A stretch of DNA of 64,000 nucleotides from Archangium lipolyticum (GTDB lineage: Bacteria > Myxococcota > Myxococcia > Myxococcales > Myxococcaceae), in assembly GCF_024623785.1 (NCBI RefSeq), contig NZ_JANKBZ010000002.1:310001-374000 (forward strand). Direction: 5' to 3'. Shown piece by piece: positions 46,147 through 56,970 of this stretch. Position 1 is the first letter of the stretch. Each line of letters opens with the position of its first letter. Below the pieces are notes generated by a model. The model did not search any database and was not told where the DNA came from. It worked only from the letters and a program-made list of their open reading frames with translations. A program made the position numbers and the translations under genes.

Positions 46147-47972
46147 GCCGGGGGGTCCTGGCGCTTGAGCTGGTACCTGCGGGCGATCTCCGTCACCTCC
46201 CGGGTGACGGCCTGGAGCGTCTCGGTGGCCTGCAGCGTGGTGTCCAGACGCTTCATCGTCTCGTCCATGCCGGCCGACAGGTGGGCGATGGCGTTGAAGA
46301 TGTGCGAGATGCCCCTGTTCTGCTGGTTCACGGCGCTGGCGATCTGCCGCACGGCCGCGGCGTTCTCCTGGATGATCAGCGACATCTCGCGCAGGTTCTC
46401 CCCGGACGAGCGCACCATCTCCAGTCCGCCCGCGACCTGCAGGGCGCCCTGCTCGCTCATGGAGACCACGTCCCGGATGGCGGTGCCGATGTCCAGCAGG
46501 CTCTTGCGGATGAGGGACGTCTCCCGGATGGATTGATCGGCCAGCTTGCGGATCTCACTGGCCACCACGGCGAAGCCCGTGCCCTGGTCTCCCGCGTGCG
46601 CGGCCTCGATGGAGGCGTTGAGCGCCAGCAGGTGGGACTGGTCGGCCAGGTCCTTCACCGTGACGGCGATGTTGGCGATCTGCGTGGCGCTCTCGTGCAG
46701 CCGCAGCACCTTGCCGCGGATGCCGTCCACGAAGTCTCCAATGGTGCTCAGCCCCGTCAGGGTCCGCTCCAGGGACTCCTCGCCATAGCGCCCGAGCTGC
46801 TCCGCGTGGCCGGCCACGCGCAGCACGGTCTCGGCCTTGAAGGAGGCCAGCTCGGAGGTGGTGCGGATCTCCTCCGAGGTGATCTGCGCCTGCTGGAGCA
46901 CGGCGGCCTGCTCGGTCAGGTGCTGGCGTTGCTGGTGGCTCGCCGAGCCGAGCGCCGTACCCGCCGAGAGCAGCAGGCTGGCCGAGGCGTGCAGGCGGGT
47001 GGGAATCTCCTGGAGCCCCTCCAGGACCTCGACCATGCCCGCCGCCAGGTCTCCCATCTCATCGGTGGAGGCCCAGGCGGGGGGGAAGGGCTTGCCGTGG
47101 GCCAGCGCCTCGATGGCCGCCTGCACCGCCGTCGCCGCCCGCACCTGCCGGCGCGCCAGCAGCCAGGCGGTGAGCGAGGGAACGAGCAGGATGAAGGCGC
47201 CGAGCGTCAACAGCGGAGGCCCCATCGACGAGAGCAGGGTGTTGCTGAAGCCATGGATCCTCTCGGCGATCAGCGCGGCCTGGCCGTGGGGGATGGTGGG
47301 GTCGGCGAGGATGGCCCGCGTCTCGGAGTCGCGCAGCTCGAGCGTCTGGAGGATGACCACCAGCGCCGTGAGCACCACGGTGCTCGTCAGGGTGGAGGCG
47401 AACGCGTAGGGCAGGTACCAGCGCTGCCGCGGCCAGAAGGCCCCCCGGCCCATGGCGCGCACCCGCACGCGGTTCTGCTCCTCGACCACGTAGGGCATCA
47501 GGATCTTCTCGAGCTTGATGCCCACGGGCAGGGACAGGGACTGGGAGAAGGCGGCGGCCACGAGCAGCCCGATCCCCACGTGCATGGGGCTCTTGTTGAA
47601 CCGGAGCACCAGCGGAATGGTGACGAGGGCACCGCCCAGGAGGTAGGCCACCTGCGTCCCCACGAACGAGAGCTTCCAGGGAAGCATCTGCAGGCGGATG
47701 AGGCGCTCGTGGGGGGGCTCGCCGGGGAGCGGGCTGAAGTTCCGGCGCAGCAGCATGGACATGCCCGTCCAGGTCATGAGCACACCCGCCACCAGGAACG
47801 CCGGGGGGAGCAGGTGAATCATGGTCCAGAGGATGTCCTGGGCCGACAACCCGAGCGACAACCCGACGAGGTAGACGGAGATGGGCGCCGAGGGCGCGAG
47901 CCACGCCGACACGACGAGGAAGATCCGTCGGAGCAGGTCAGGGGGGACGGTCTGCGGGGGGGAGCCGTTCAT
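46143..47972 (-). CDS. Multi-transmembrane methyl-accepting chemotaxis protein
   Basis: 609 residues. About six membrane helices in the first 330 residues replace the usual two-helix periplasmic sensor. A HAMP-like segment (RRQVRAATAVQAAIEALAHG...DEMGDLAAGM) and a long signalling coiled coil follow, with the hairpin tip region IEAAHAGDQGTGFAVVASEIRKLADQSIRET. The helix-rich sensor suggests detection of membrane or cytosolic signals rather than a periplasmic ligand. ATG 47972 chosen at the start of the hydrophilic N-terminus (MNGSPPQTVPPDLLRR). A micro-ORF and a 4-TM protein follow in the operon. Confidence 0.88.
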   Translation of the reverse strand: MNGSPPQTVPPDLLRRIFLVVSAWLAPSAPISVYLVGLSLGLSAQDILWTMIHLLPPAFLVAGVLMTWTGMSMLLRRNFSPLPGEPPHERLIRLQMLPWKLSFVGTQVAYLLGGALVTIPLVLRFNKSPMHVGIGLLVAAAFSQSLSLPVGIKLEKILMPYVVEEQNRVRVRAMGRGAFWPRQRWYLPYAFASTLTSTVVLTALVVILQTLELRDSETRAILADPTIPHGQAALIAERIHGFSNTLLSSMGPPLLTLGAFILLVPSLTAWLLARRQVRAATAVQAAIEALAHGKPFPPAWASTDEMGDLAAGMVEVLEGLQEIPTRLHASASLLLSAGTALGSASHQQRQHLTEQAAVLQQAQITSEEIRTTSELASFKAETVLRVAGHAEQLGRYGEESLERTLTGLSTIGDFVDGIRGKVLRLHESATQIANIAVTVKDLADQSHLLALNASIEAAHAGDQGTGFAVVASEIRKLADQSIRETSLIRKSLLDIGTAIRDVVSMSEQGALQVAGGLEMVRSSGENLREMSLIIQENAAAVRQIASAVNQQNRGISHIFNAIAHLSAGMDETMKRLDTTLQATETLQAVTREVTEIARRYQLKRQDPPA

Positions 47973-48082
47973 GAGGCGGGGCCATTCTCCCAGGAGGGAG
48001 ACGTGGCGGGGGGATGGAGACGCGGAGCAGGGCCTGCCAGGATGCTCCTCGGGTAGCCGGATGCTAGCAGGGAAAGTCTGGA

Positions 48083-48850
48083 TTAAGGCGGATCTGTTCC
48101 CAGCAACTCCCGGAAGAGCACCTCCGCCACGTCCCGGAAGAGCTCTCCCGAGGCAAGCAGCCCGCCACAGTGGTGCGGCTCCCTGGCCAGCGTCAGCGCC
48201 ACGCACCTGCCCAGCACCGCCTCCCAGAAGGACTCCGAGTCCGGTGGCAGGAGGTACTCACGGATGACACCCCGGGGCCAGGGCAGCACCGTCGTCGGGT
48301 CCGCGTCGCTCAGGCTGGTGAAGCAGTCCAGGTCCACGTCCAGCAACACCCGCTCCGCCACCTCCAGCACCTCGCGCACCGCGTCTCCGGGGGCGGGTGC
48401 GTTGAAGGCCTCCGCCGCCCGGTCCACCGTGGGCACCACCACCAGCCGGTGCGAGCGCCCGCGCGTGTCCACGTACACGTCTCCCGAGTACGTCCCCCGG
48501 GGCCGTCCCCGGGCAATCACGAGGGCGTCCCCCACCAGCCCCGCCTCCATCGCCGCCAGCACGTGGTCGTAGTTGCGCACGTCCAGGGCCCACCGCGCGT
48601 GCTCGTCCAGGGCCCTCAGCCCCGCCGAGCGATCCGGCACCGCCCCGGGCGCCACCGGCACCACCAGGTCCAGGTGCCGGTCCAGCGTCACCAGCAGCGC
48701 CGCCGGTCCGTCCTCCCCGAGCGCACAGGCCCACGCGGGCAGGGCCAGCCGGTGCGGATCGAAGACGTACGCATCCGCCGGCCCCCGTCCACCGCCGAGC
48801 GCCAGCCGGATGACGCCCGCCAGACGCAGGTGTCTCTGTGAATCGTCCAT
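48083..48850 (-). CDS. UPF0489 family protein
   Basis: 255 residues. Family motifs AYVFDPHRLALPAWA, LLVTLDRHLDL and the acidic LLDVDLDCFTSL recall metal-dependent hydrolase folds (related to the arginase/deacetylase style of Asp clusters). No experimentally known function for the family that I can name. Cytosolic. ATG 48850 is preferred over ATG 48880, though neither has a strong Shine-Dalgarno sequence. Confidence 0.75.
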   Translation of the reverse strand: MDDSQRHLRLAGVIRLALGGGRGPADAYVFDPHRLALPAWACALGEDGPAALLVTLDRHLDLVVPVAPGAVPDRSAGLRALDEHARWALDVRNYDHVLAAMEAGLVGDALVIARGRPRGTYSGDVYVDTRGRSHRLVVVPTVDRAAEAFNAPAPGDAVREVLEVAERVLLDVDLDCFTSLSDADPTTVLPWPRGVIREYLLPPDSESFWEAVLGRCVALTLAREPHHCGGLLASGELFRDVAEVLFRELLGTDPP

Positions 48851-48967
48851 CCCTGGGGAATAACCGTTTCCGCGCGGCATTTCGCGGGCCGCGCGCCGCC
48901 AGAGTGTAGGCTGCGCGCGCTTCCCAGCTCAAAGGAGGGAGCGCCCACTTCCGGGCGCCAGCCTCGC

Positions 48968-51181
48968 ATGCGCATCCTGTTCGCCGCCGCGCTCCTGTTC
49001 GTGAGCGCTCCCGCTCTTGCCCAGCAGCCCCCCGCCAAGACCATGACCGCTTCGCAAGACACCTTCCTCAAGGACTTCGCCGAGACGCGCCGCTTCATGA
49101 GCGGGCGTCCCGTCAACCCCCGCATCACCCCGGACGAGAAGACGGTCCTCTTCCTGCGCGGCCAGCCCCGCGCTCCCGTCCAGACGCTCTTCGCCTTCGA
49201 CGTGGCCTCCGGTGAGACGAGGGAGCTGCTCACCCCCGAGTCCATCCTCAAGGGGGGCGAGGAGACGCTCACCCCCGAGGAGAAGGCCCGCCGCGAGCGC
49301 ATGCGCGTGAGCTCCCGGGGCTTCACCTCCTACCAGCTCTCCGAGGACGGCCAGCGCATCCTCGTGTCGCTCTCCGGCAAGCTCTACGTCGTGGAGCGCT
49401 CCACCGGGAAGTCCCTGGAGCTGAAGACGGGCGCGGGCGTCATCGACCCTCGCTTCTCCCACGACGGCCAGCAGGTGGCGTACGTGCGGGACAACGACGT
49501 CTTCCGCATCGAGCTTGCCACCAACAAGGAGCGCCGCGTCACCAGCGGAGGCACCGCGAAGAAGACGCACGGCCTGGCCGAGTTCGTCGCCCAGGAGGAG
49601 ATGAGCCGCTTCTCCGGCTGGTGGTGGAGCCCGGACGCGAAGTTCATCGCCTACACCGAGTCCGACACCTCCGACGTGGAGAACCTCTCCATCGTCGACG
49701 TGATGCACCCCGAGCGCGGCGCGGAGGACTACGCGTACCCGCGGCCGGGCAAGAACAACGCCAGGGTGCGCCTGGGCATCACCCCCGTCACGGGCGGGAA
49801 GACGGTCTGGGTGCAGTGGGACGCGGAGAAGTACCCCTACCTGGCCACCGTGGACTGGCCGAAGGCGGGCTCCCTCACCGTCCTCGTGCAGAACCGCACG
49901 CAGACGGAGCAGAAGCTGCTCGCGGTGGATACGGCCACGGGCAGGACGCGTGAGCTGCTCACCGAGAAGGACGAGGCCTGGCTCGAACTGGATCAGACCT
50001 TCCCCAAGTGGCTCGAGAGTGGCCAGGGCTTCCTCTGGTACACCGAGCGCAATGGCGGCCCCGAGGTGGAGCTGCGCAAGGCGGACGGGAGCCTCGTGCG
50101 CTCGCTGGTGAAGCCGGAGGCGGGCTTCCGCGCCCTGGCCCGCTACTCGGAGAAGGACGGCACGCTCTACTTCGTCGGCGGCCCCAACCCCTCCGAGAGC
50201 TACCTGTGGCGCGTGAAGGACGGCGGCGCCCCCGAGGTGGTGCGTCCCGGCACCACCGGCCCGGCCGTGGAGAGCGGCAGCGTGTCCAAGTCCGGTGGCC
50301 TCGTCGTCATCACGCACGCGAGCCCCACCTCCATGCCGCGCACCTACGTGGCGCGCGCGGACGGCACCCGCGTGGGCGAGCTGCCCTCCGTGGCCGTGGA
50401 GCCCGGCTTCACCCCCGTCGTCGAGTACCGCGAGGTGGGCCCGCTGAAGTTCCAGTCCTCGCTGGTGCGCCCGCGCGACATGAAGCCCGGCCAGAAGCTG
50501 CCCGTCATCATCGAGGTGTACGCTGGCCCCACCGTCACCGTCGTCCACAAGAGCATGGCTCCGCACCTGCTGTCGCAGTGGATGGCGGACCAGGGCTTCC
50601 TCATCGCCCGCTTCGATGGCCGGGGCACTCCGCTGCGCGGCGCGAAGTGGCAGCGCGCCGTGCACCTCGACTTCTCCGGCGTGACGCTGGAGGACCAGGT
50701 CGCCGCCGTCCAGGCGCTCGCCGCCCAGGTGCCCGAGGTGGACCTGCAGCGCGTGGGCATCGAGGGCTGGAGCTTTGGCGGCTACATGTCCGCGCTCGCC
50801 GCCCTCAAGCGCCCGGACTTCTTCAAGGCCGCGGTGGCCGGCGCTCCCGTGGTGGACTGGCTCGACTACGACACCCACTACACCGAGCGCTACCTCCACC
50901 TGCCCCAGCAGCACCCCGAGGCCTATGAGAAGAGCTCGTTGCTCACCTACGCGCGTGACACGGGCAAGGGCATCTCCCCGCTGCTCCTCATGCACGGCAC
51001 CGCGGACGACAACGTCTACTTCTTCCACACGCTCAAGCTGTCCGACGCCCTCTTCCGCGCCGGCAAGCCGCACCAGCTGCTGCCCCTCAGCGGCCTCACG
51101 CACATGGTGCCGGATCCGCTCGTCACCCAGCGTCAGTACGAGTGGGTGATGAACCACTTCAAGCAGCACCTGGCGAAGTAG
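48968..51181 (+). CDS. S9 family prolyl/dipeptidyl peptidase (DPP-IV-like), exported
   Basis: 737 residues. Signal peptide (MRILFAAALLFVSAPALA). An N-terminal beta-propeller (DPP-IV type) contains the double-Glu helix motif LAEFVAQEEMSRFSGWWW that binds the substrate amino terminus. The C-terminal alpha/beta hydrolase has S602 (GWSFGGYM), D680 (HGTADDN) and H712 (LTHMV) as the triad. It should remove dipeptides from peptides in the periplasm or outside the cell. A strong bidirectional hairpin lies 25 bp after the stop. Confidence 0.95.
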   Translation: MRILFAAALLFVSAPALAQQPPAKTMTASQDTFLKDFAETRRFMSGRPVNPRITPDEKTVLFLRGQPRAPVQTLFAFDVASGETRELLTPESILKGGEETLTPEEKARRERMRVSSRGFTSYQLSEDGQRILVSLSGKLYVVERSTGKSLELKTGAGVIDPRFSHDGQQVAYVRDNDVFRIELATNKERRVTSGGTAKKTHGLAEFVAQEEMSRFSGWWWSPDAKFIAYTESDTSDVENLSIVDVMHPERGAEDYAYPRPGKNNARVRLGITPVTGGKTVWVQWDAEKYPYLATVDWPKAGSLTVLVQNRTQTEQKLLAVDTATGRTRELLTEKDEAWLELDQTFPKWLESGQGFLWYTERNGGPEVELRKADGSLVRSLVKPEAGFRALARYSEKDGTLYFVGGPNPSESYLWRVKDGGAPEVVRPGTTGPAVESGSVSKSGGLVVITHASPTSMPRTYVARADGTRVGELPSVAVEPGFTPVVEYREVGPLKFQSSLVRPRDMKPGQKLPVIIEVYAGPTVTVVHKSMAPHLLSQWMADQGFLIARFDGRGTPLRGAKWQRAVHLDFSGVTLEDQVAAVQALAAQVPEVDLQRVGIEGWSFGGYMSALAALKRPDFFKAAVAGAPVVDWLDYDTHYTERYLHLPQQHPEAYEKSSLLTYARDTGKGISPLLLMHGTADDNVYFFHTLKLSDALFRAGKPHQLLPLSGLTHMVPDPLVTQRQYEWVMNHFKQHLAK

Positions 51182-51205
51182 CCCGCGAGCACTGCCCGCA
51201 AAGAG

Positions 51206-51242
51206 AAAGGCCCGGCTCTCCTCGTGGGGGCCGGGCCTTTTT
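51206..51242. terminator. Bidirectional intrinsic terminator
   Basis: Perfect 11-bp stem AAAGGCCCGGC (51206-51216) / GCCGGGCCTTT (51230-51240) with a 13-nt loop, followed by TT. It lies between the convergent S9 peptidase and cold-shock genes and carries A/T-rich flanks on both sides, so it can serve both. Confidence 0.85.
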
Positions 51243-51280
51243 CCGAGGCCACTACTTGTACGGAGTGGCTCGGGGCGACA

Positions 51281-51484
51281 TCAAACCGCGCGAACGTTCT
51301 GAGCCTGCAGTCCCTTGGGACCGCGAGCCAGCTCGAACTCCACCTTCTGCCCCTCGGCGAGGGTCCGGAACCCGTCCATGTTGATGGCGGTGTGGTGGCA
51401 GAACACGTCCTCACCACCGCCGTCCTGCACGATGAATCCGAAGCCCTTCGCGTCGTTGAACCACTTCACGGTACCAGTTGCCAT
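51281..51484 (-). CDS. Cold-shock protein (CspA family)
   Basis: 67 residues, the normal size. RNP-1 is KGFGFI and RNP-2 is DVFCHHTAI (VFxHH variant). It binds single-stranded RNA/DNA as an RNA chaperone. The long 5' leader (about 66 nt from the proposed promoter) is usual for cold-shock genes. Confidence 0.96.
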   Translation of the reverse strand: MATGTVKWFNDAKGFGFIVQDGGGEDVFCHHTAINMDGFRTLAEGQKVEFELARGPKGLQAQNVRAV

Positions 51485-51556
51485 GGTGCTTCCTTGTCAG
51501 GAGCGGACCGGAATCCGCTCGCTTTCCCGTCCCCCGTCCGTCGGGTGACAAGTGAA

Positions 51557-51586
51557 GTTGTAGGCGGGCAGCCGCGCGCCTGTCCA
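51557..51586 (-). promoter_or_regulatory. Sigma-70-like promoter of the cold-shock gene
   Basis: Minus strand TGGACA (51581-51586) and TACAAC (51557-51562) separated by 18 bp; predicted start near 51550, leaving a leader of about 66 nt. Match judged by eye. Confidence 0.4.
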
Positions 51587-51628
51587 GTCGGCTGCCCTGT
51601 TTTCCCGCTTGGTCAGTTTATCCGGATT

Positions 51629-52852
51629 TCAAATTTCCAGCAGGAGCCGAGTGGGGTCCTCGATGCACTCCTTGACGCGCACGAGGAACTGAACGGCCTC
51701 GCGGCCGTCGATGAGGCGGTGGTCGTAGGAGAGGGCCAGGTACATGATGGGCCGGATGACGACCTGGCCGTTGCGGGCCACGGGGCGCTCCACGATGTTG
51801 TGCATCCCCAGGATGCCCGTCTGGGGCGGGTTGAGGATGGGGGTGGAGAGCATCGAGCCGAAGATGCCGCCGTTGGAGATGGTGAAGGTGCCGCCCTGCA
51901 GCTCCGCGAGCGTCAGCTTGTCGTTGCGAGCGCGGGTGCCGTAGTCGCCGATCTTCTTCTCCAGGTCGGCGAGCGACAGGGTGTCCGCGTCACGAACGAC
52001 GGGCACCACGAGGCCGCGCGAGCCGCTCACCGCCACGCCGATGTCGTAGTAGTGCTTGAAGATGACGTCGTCGCCGTCGATCTCCGCGTTGACCTGGGGG
52101 AAGGCCTTGAGGGCCTCGACGGCCGCGCGCACGAAGAAGCTCATGAAGCCCAGCTTGATGCCGTGCCTGGCCTGGAACTTCTCGTTGTACTGCTTGCGCA
52201 GGTCCATCACCGCGCCCATGTCCACCTCGTTGAAGGTGGTGAGGATGGCGGCGGTGGACTGGGCCTGGATGAGGCGCTCGGCCACGCGGCGGCGCAGCGG
52301 CGTCATCTTCACGCGCTCCTCGCGGTCAGCGCGGGCGCGCGGACCGGAGGGGGCGGGAGCGGGAGCCGGAGCGCGCTGGGCGGGAGCCTCGGCCGGGCGG
52401 TTGAGCTGACCGAGCACGTCCTCCTTGGTGATGCGGCCGCCGGTGCCGGAGCCCTTGAGCTGGGCCACGTCCACCTTGTTCTCCTCGGCGATCTTCCGGG
52501 CGGTGGGCGTCATGCGCGCATCGGACGAGGCCGAGGCGGCGGGAGCCGGAGCCGCGGCCGCGACGGGAGCCGGAGCGGCGGCGGGAGCCTGGGGGGCGGT
52601 GGCGGTGGCGCCAGCGCCGGCCTCGATGGTGCCCAGCACGTCGCCCACGCGCACCTTGTCGCCCTCGTTGAAGGCGATGGTGACGATGGAGCCGGCGGCG
52701 GGGGCGGGCACGTCGATGGTGACCTTGTCGGTCTCCAGGACGACGAGGGGCTCGTCCGCGGAGACCGCGTCGCCCTTCTTCTTGTTCCACTTCCCGACGA
52801 CGGCTTCAGTGATGGACTCGCCCAGGGGCGGGACTTTCAGTTCAACGGCCAT
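51629..52852 (-). CDS. sucB: 2-oxoglutarate dehydrogenase E2 (dihydrolipoyllysine succinyltransferase)
   Basis: 407 residues. Lipoyl domain with the modified lysine in [13 protein letters not shown], an Ala/Pro linker, the peripheral-subunit-binding domain ([27 protein letters not shown], split here by motif) and a catalytic domain with [13 protein letters not shown]. It transfers succinyl from E1 to CoA in the TCA cycle. It overlaps the sucA stop by 11 bp, so it is coupled to E1. E3 (dihydrolipoamide dehydrogenase) is not in the window. Confidence 0.97.
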   Translation of the reverse strand: MAVELKVPPLGESITEAVVGKWNKKKGDAVSADEPLVVLETDKVTIDVPAPAAGSIVTIAFNEGDKVRVGDVLGTIEAGAGATATAPQAPAAAPAPVAAAAPAPAASASSDARMTPTARKIAEENKVDVAQLKGSGTGGRITKEDVLGQLNRPAEAPAQRAPAPAPAPSGPRARADREERVKMTPLRRRVAERLIQAQSTAAILTTFNEVDMGAVMDLRKQYNEKFQARHGIKLGFMSFFVRAAVEALKAFPQVNAEIDGDDVIFKHYYDIGVAVSGSRGLVVPVVRDADTLSLADLEKKIGDYGTRARNDKLTLAELQGGTFTISNGGIFGSMLSTPILNPPQTGILGMHNIVERPVARNGQVVIRPIMYLALSYDHRLIDGREAVQFLVRVKECIEDPTRLLLEI

Positions 52853-55739
52853 TCTTGGTTCCTCGGAGGATGGCTTCCTCGACGATGAGCTGCTGCTCGA
52901 GGTTGTGCGTCTGTGTGAAGCCGGTGGCGGGGCTGGCGGCCTCCGCGCGGCCGATGTAGCCCAGCTTCAGTGGACCCTGGCCTCGAGCGGCGGCCAGGTC
53001 GTGCAGGCGGGGGAACATGAAGTGCCAGGCACCCGAGTTGCGAGGCTCCTCCTGGACCCAGAAGAGCTCGGTGAGCTTCGGCATCTTCGCGACGAGGCCT
53101 GCCAGCTCGTCGAAGGGGAAGGGGTAGAGCTGCTCCAGGCGCACGATGGCGATGGAGTCGTCCTTGCGCTCGTCCCGGGCCTTGACCAGGTCGTAGTAGA
53201 CCTTGCCACTGCACAGCAGGAGCCGCGTGACGCCGGCCGGGTCCACCTTGTCCGGGATGACCTCTTGGAAGGTGCCGCTGGTCAGCTCGTCCAGCTTGCT
53301 CACCGCCTCGGGGCGGCGCAGCAGGCTCTTGGGCGACATGACGACGAGCGGCTTGCGCAGCGGGCGCAGCACCTGGCGCCGCAGCAGGTGGAAGATCTGC
53401 GCGGGCGTGGTGGGGTAGGCGACCTGGATGTTGTCCTGGGCGCTCAGGCTGAGGAAGCGCTCCAGGCGGGCGCTGGAGTGCTCGGGACCCTGGCCCTCGT
53501 AGCCGTGCGGCAGCAGCAGCGTGATGCCGCTGAGCCGCCGCCACTTGCTCTCACCGGCGGCGATGAACTGGTCGATGATGATTTGAGCGCCGTTGGCGAA
53601 GTCACCGAACTGGGCCTCCCAGATGATGAGGCCGTCGGGCACGTCCAGGCTGTAGCCGTACTCGAAGCCCAGCACGCCCATCTCGGACAGGGGGCTGTTG
53701 TAGATGTCGAAGCGGGCCTTGCCGGTGGTGAACTGCCGCAGCGGCACGAACTTCTCGCCCGTCTTCACGTCATTCAGCACGGCGTGGCGGTGGCTGAAGG
53801 TGCCGCGCTCCACGTCCTGGCCGCTCACGCGGACCATGTAGCCCTCGGACAGCAGCGTGGCGTAGGCCAGCGACTCGCCCTCGCTCCACTGCAACTCCTC
53901 GGTCTGCAACATGCTCTGGCGCTTCTTGAGCACCGTGCGCTCCACGTCGCGGTGGACGTTGAAGCCCTCGGGCACCTCGGTCAGCTTCGCCAGGGCGGAG
54001 CGCAGCGTCTCCTTGCTCACCCCGGTGGTGACGTCGGGCACGCCCGACTCGGGCCCGCCCTTGTAGGGCTTCCACAGGCCCTCGAGCGCGTTGGGCTCCT
54101 TGAACTGGCTCTCCGCGCGGGCGCGGCTGAGCGCCGCGTCGAACTCCTGCAGGCAGCGCTGCTTGATGGCCTCGGACTCGTCCGCGGGCACGCGGCCCTT
54201 CTCCGCCAGCTGCTGCGCGTAGAGCGTGCGCACCGTGGGGTGCTTGCGGATGATGTCGTACATCGCCGGCTGGGTGAACGAGGGGTCGTCGCCCTCGTTG
54301 TGGCCGTAGCGGCGGTAGCAGACCAGGTCGATGACCACGTCGCTCTTGAAGGTCTGCCGGTACTCGGCCACCAGGCGCGCCACGTGGACGCACGCCTCCG
54401 GGTCGTCCCCGTTCACGTGGAAGATGGGGACGTCCAGCATCTGCGCCAGCGCCGTGGAGTAGATGGAGCTGCGCGAGTCGGACGGATCCGTGGTGAAGCC
54501 CACCTGGTTGTTGATGACCAGGTGCAGCGTGCCGCCCGTCTCGTAGCCCTTGAGCCGCGCCAGGTTGAGCGTCTCGGCCACCACGCCCTGGCCGATGAAG
54601 GCCGCGTCGCCGTGGATGAGCAGCGGCATCACCTTGGTGCGCTCGCCGTCTCCGCCGCGATCCTGCTTGGCGCGCACGCGGCCCTCCACCACCGGATTCA
54701 CCGCCTCCAGGTGGCTGGGGTTGAAGGCCAGCGACAGGTGGATGCTCTGCCCGCCACGCGTGCCGTGGTCCGAGCTGAAGCCCATGTGGTACTTCACGTC
54801 GCCACGGCCCATGTGCTGCTTGGGATCCTTCGGGCCCTCGAACTCGCTGAAGATCTGGTCCGGCTTCTTGCCCAGGATGTTCGTCAGCACGTTGAGGCGG
54901 CCGCGGTGGGCCATGCCGATGACGACCTCGCGCAGGCCCAGGTCGCCGCCCACCTCGAGCACCGCGTCCATCATGGGCACCAGGGCCTCACCGCCATCGA
55001 GCGCGAAGCGCTTGGCGCCGACGAACTTGGTGTGCAGGAAGTTCTCGAAGCCCTCGGCGTAGGACAGCTTGGTGAGGATGTGGCGCTGCTCCTCCACCGT
55101 GAACTCCGTGCGGTTCTCGGTGTACTCCATGCGCCGCAGCAGCCAGCGCCGCCGCTCGCTGTCGAGCATGTGCATGAACTCGACGCCGATGGAGCCGGTG
55201 TACGTGCGGCGCAGCCGGCCCATCAGCTCCTTGAGCTTCACCCGCGCCTCGGCGAAGACGTTGGAGCTCTCCACCATCTGCTCCAGCTCGGTGGTGGAGA
55301 AGTGCGAGTCGTCCACCAGGCCCACGTCGGCCACGTGCTCCAGGGGCGGGCGCGGCCGGCCGAGGGGGTCGAGCTTCGCGCGCAGGTGGCCGCGCAGGCG
55401 GAAGGCCGAGATGACCTGATCCACCCGGGACTGCAGCTTCATGTCCTGCTCGAAGGCCACCGTGGGGGCCGTCTGCGGGGCCAGCGCCACCGCGGCGGCG
55501 GCCGGAGCCGGCGCCGCCTTGGCTCCCTTGCCCTCTTTGCCCTCCTTGCCCGGCACCACGGGCGCGGGCGGCTCGATGAGGGTGCGGTTGAAGATGGGCC
55601 GGCCGGCGCCGTCGTTGCGCTCGAACAACTCGCGCCAGCTCGGGTCCACGCTGGACGGATCCTCGAGGTAGCGCGCGTAGAGCCCCTCGATGAAGTCGAT
55701 GTTTCCGCCGGAGAGGTACGAGTCCTGGAAATTCGCCAT
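52842..55739 (-). CDS. sucA: 2-oxoglutarate dehydrogenase E1
   Basis: 965 residues. N-terminal [21 protein letters not shown] is the E2/E3-binding segment of Suc[22 protein letters not shown] (thiamine-diphosphate site) and [17 protein letters not shown] are present in order, and [11 protein letters not shown] lies in the C-terminal domain. It decarboxylates 2-oxoglutarate onto E2. About 250 bp of divergent promoter region separate it from fabI. Confidence 0.97.
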   Translation of the reverse strand: MANFQDSYLSGGNIDFIEGLYARYLEDPSSVDPSWRELFERNDGAGRPIFNRTLIEPPAPVVPGKEGKEGKGAKAAPAPAAAAVALAPQTAPTVAFEQDMKLQSRVDQVISAFRLRGHLRAKLDPLGRPRPPLEHVADVGLVDDSHFSTTELEQMVESSNVFAEARVKLKELMGRLRRTYTGSIGVEFMHMLDSERRRWLLRRMEYTENRTEFTVEEQRHILTKLSYAEGFENFLHTKFVGAKRFALDGGEALVPMMDAVLEVGGDLGLREVVIGMAHRGRLNVLTNILGKKPDQIFSEFEGPKDPKQHMGRGDVKYHMGFSSDHGTRGGQSIHLSLAFNPSHLEAVNPVVEGRVRAKQDRGGDGERTKVMPLLIHGDAAFIGQGVVAETLNLARLKGYETGGTLHLVINNQVGFTTDPSDSRSSIYSTALAQMLDVPIFHVNGDDPEACVHVARLVAEYRQTFKSDVVIDLVCYRRYGHNEGDDPSFTQPAMYDIIRKHPTVRTLYAQQLAEKGRVPADESEAIKQRCLQEFDAALSRARAESQFKEPNALEGLWKPYKGGPESGVPDVTTGVSKETLRSALAKLTEVPEGFNVHRDVERTVLKKRQSMLQTEELQWSEGESLAYATLLSEGYMVRVSGQDVERGTFSHRHAVLNDVKTGEKFVPLRQFTTGKARFDIYNSPLSEMGVLGFEYGYSLDVPDGLIIWEAQFGDFANGAQIIIDQFIAAGESKWRRLSGITLLLPHGYEGQGPEHSSARLERFLSLSAQDNIQVAYPTTPAQIFHLLRRQVLRPLRKPLVVMSPKSLLRRPEAVSKLDELTSGTFQEVIPDKVDPAGVTRLLLCSGKVYYDLVKARDERKDDSIAIVRLEQLYPFPFDELAGLVAKMPKLTELFWVQEEPRNSGAWHFMFPRLHDLAAARGQGPLKLGYIGRAEAASPATGFTQTHNLEQQLIVEEAILRGTKNGR

Positions 55740-55988
55740 GGCGTGCTGTCTTTTACTGGAAGGCCGCCCCGTTGGGGGGTTTTCGGCACGATTTGTTGAT
55801 CAGGGGAGCATTGATCGCCGCCCCATCCACCCTGGGGCGAGCAGCAGGATTGATGCGCCACGTGAGCGCAACTTCACCCCTGTCTTTCCCGGGCGGATGG
55901 AGGAGCCGGGCCTCTTCCTGGATTACCCGGGCCTCCGGGAGTGATAAACCGCCCGGACTTCCTTCTACTTATCGAGAAAGGCCTTCGC

Positions 55989-56825
55989 ATGCTGCTGCAG
56001 GGCAAGAAGCTCCTCATTACCGGAGTGCTCACCCCCCAGTCGCTCGCCTACGGAATTGCCGAGCACGCGCTGGAGCAGGGGGCGGACATCATCCTCACCG
56101 GCTTTGGCCGGGCGCGTTCCCTCACGGAGCGCAGCGCCAAGCGCCTCAAGGCGGGCACCGAGGTGCTGGAGCTGGATGTTTCCAACCCCGCCCACTTTCC
56201 CGCCCTCACCGAGGCCCTGCGCCAGCGCTGGGGCCGGGTGGACGGCGTGCTGCACTCCATCGCCTACGCTCCCGAGGACGCGCTCGGCGGCAACTTCCTC
56301 AACACCCCCTGGGAGAGTGTGCAGACCGCGTTCCGCATCTCGGCGTTCTCCCTCAAGGAGCTGGCCGTGGCGGCCATGCCGCTGATGACCCAGGGCGGCT
56401 CCATCGTCACGCTGGACTTCGACAACCGCGTGGCCTGGCCCATCTACGACTGGATGGGGGTGTGCAAGGCGGCCCTGGAGTCCACCGTGCGCTACCTGGC
56501 GCGCGACCTGGGGCCCAAGGGCATCCGGGTCAATGCCCTGGCCGCCGGCCCGCTGGCCACCGTGGCGGCCAAGGGAATTCCGGGTTTCAAGGCCCTCGAG
56601 AAGGGGTGGGGCACCCAGGCGCCCCTGGGGTGGGATGCCCGCAACAGCCATGACATGGTGGCTCGCACCGCATGTGCGCTCCTCTCCGACTGGCTGCCCT
56701 CCACCACGGGAGAGATGGTGCACGTGGACGGCGGCTACCACGCCATCGGCGCGCCCCCGGTGAGCCCGGACCCGGAGGAGAAGGAAGGTGGCGGCGAGTC
56801 CGGCTCCACCGGCTCGGCCGGCTGA
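55989..56825 (+). CDS. fabI: Enoyl-[acyl-carrier-protein] reductase (NADH)
   Basis: 278 residues. N-terminal LLQGKKLLITGVLTPQSLAYGIA is the FabI nucleotide loop. The catalytic Tyr-x6-Lys lies in YDWMGVCKAALE, and GIRVNALAAGPLATVAAKGI follows. It completes fatty-acid elongation. The longer substrate-loop pattern resembles InhA-like enzymes. GAGAAAGG lies a few bases before ATG 55989; in-frame starts further upstream run into non-conserved sequence. The C-terminus carries an extra Gly/Ser/Glu-rich tail. Confidence 0.95.
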   Translation: MLLQGKKLLITGVLTPQSLAYGIAEHALEQGADIILTGFGRARSLTERSAKRLKAGTEVLELDVSNPAHFPALTEALRQRWGRVDGVLHSIAYAPEDALGGNFLNTPWESVQTAFRISAFSLKELAVAAMPLMTQGGSIVTLDFDNRVAWPIYDWMGVCKAALESTVRYLARDLGPKGIRVNALAAGPLATVAAKGIPGFKALEKGWGTQAPLGWDARNSHDMVARTACALLSDWLPSTTGEMVHVDGGYHAIGAPPVSPDPEEKEGGGESGSTGSAG

Positions 56826-56970
56826 CCGCCTCCCGGTGGGACGAGCTCGCTCTTCCCTCTGAAGCCCGAGTTTTGATGGCCCCCGCTTTTGCTGAACGGC
56901 GGGGTCACGCTACAGTCTGATCGTTTCCTTCAACCAGGTCCCGATTTTCGGGCCCGGTAGGAGCCTGGGT

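Noticed and set aside
46020-48056. 678-codon plus-strand open frame opposite the chemoreceptor
   Set aside because: Low-complexity antisense frame; the minus strand has membrane helices and the conserved receptor hairpin.
48929-51169. 746-codon minus-strand open frame opposite the S9 peptidase
   Set aside because: No domain; the plus strand shows the full catalytic triad and a signal peptide.
52425-55799. 1124-codon plus-strand open frame
   Set aside because: Antisense to sucA and sucB, whose motifs are unambiguous.
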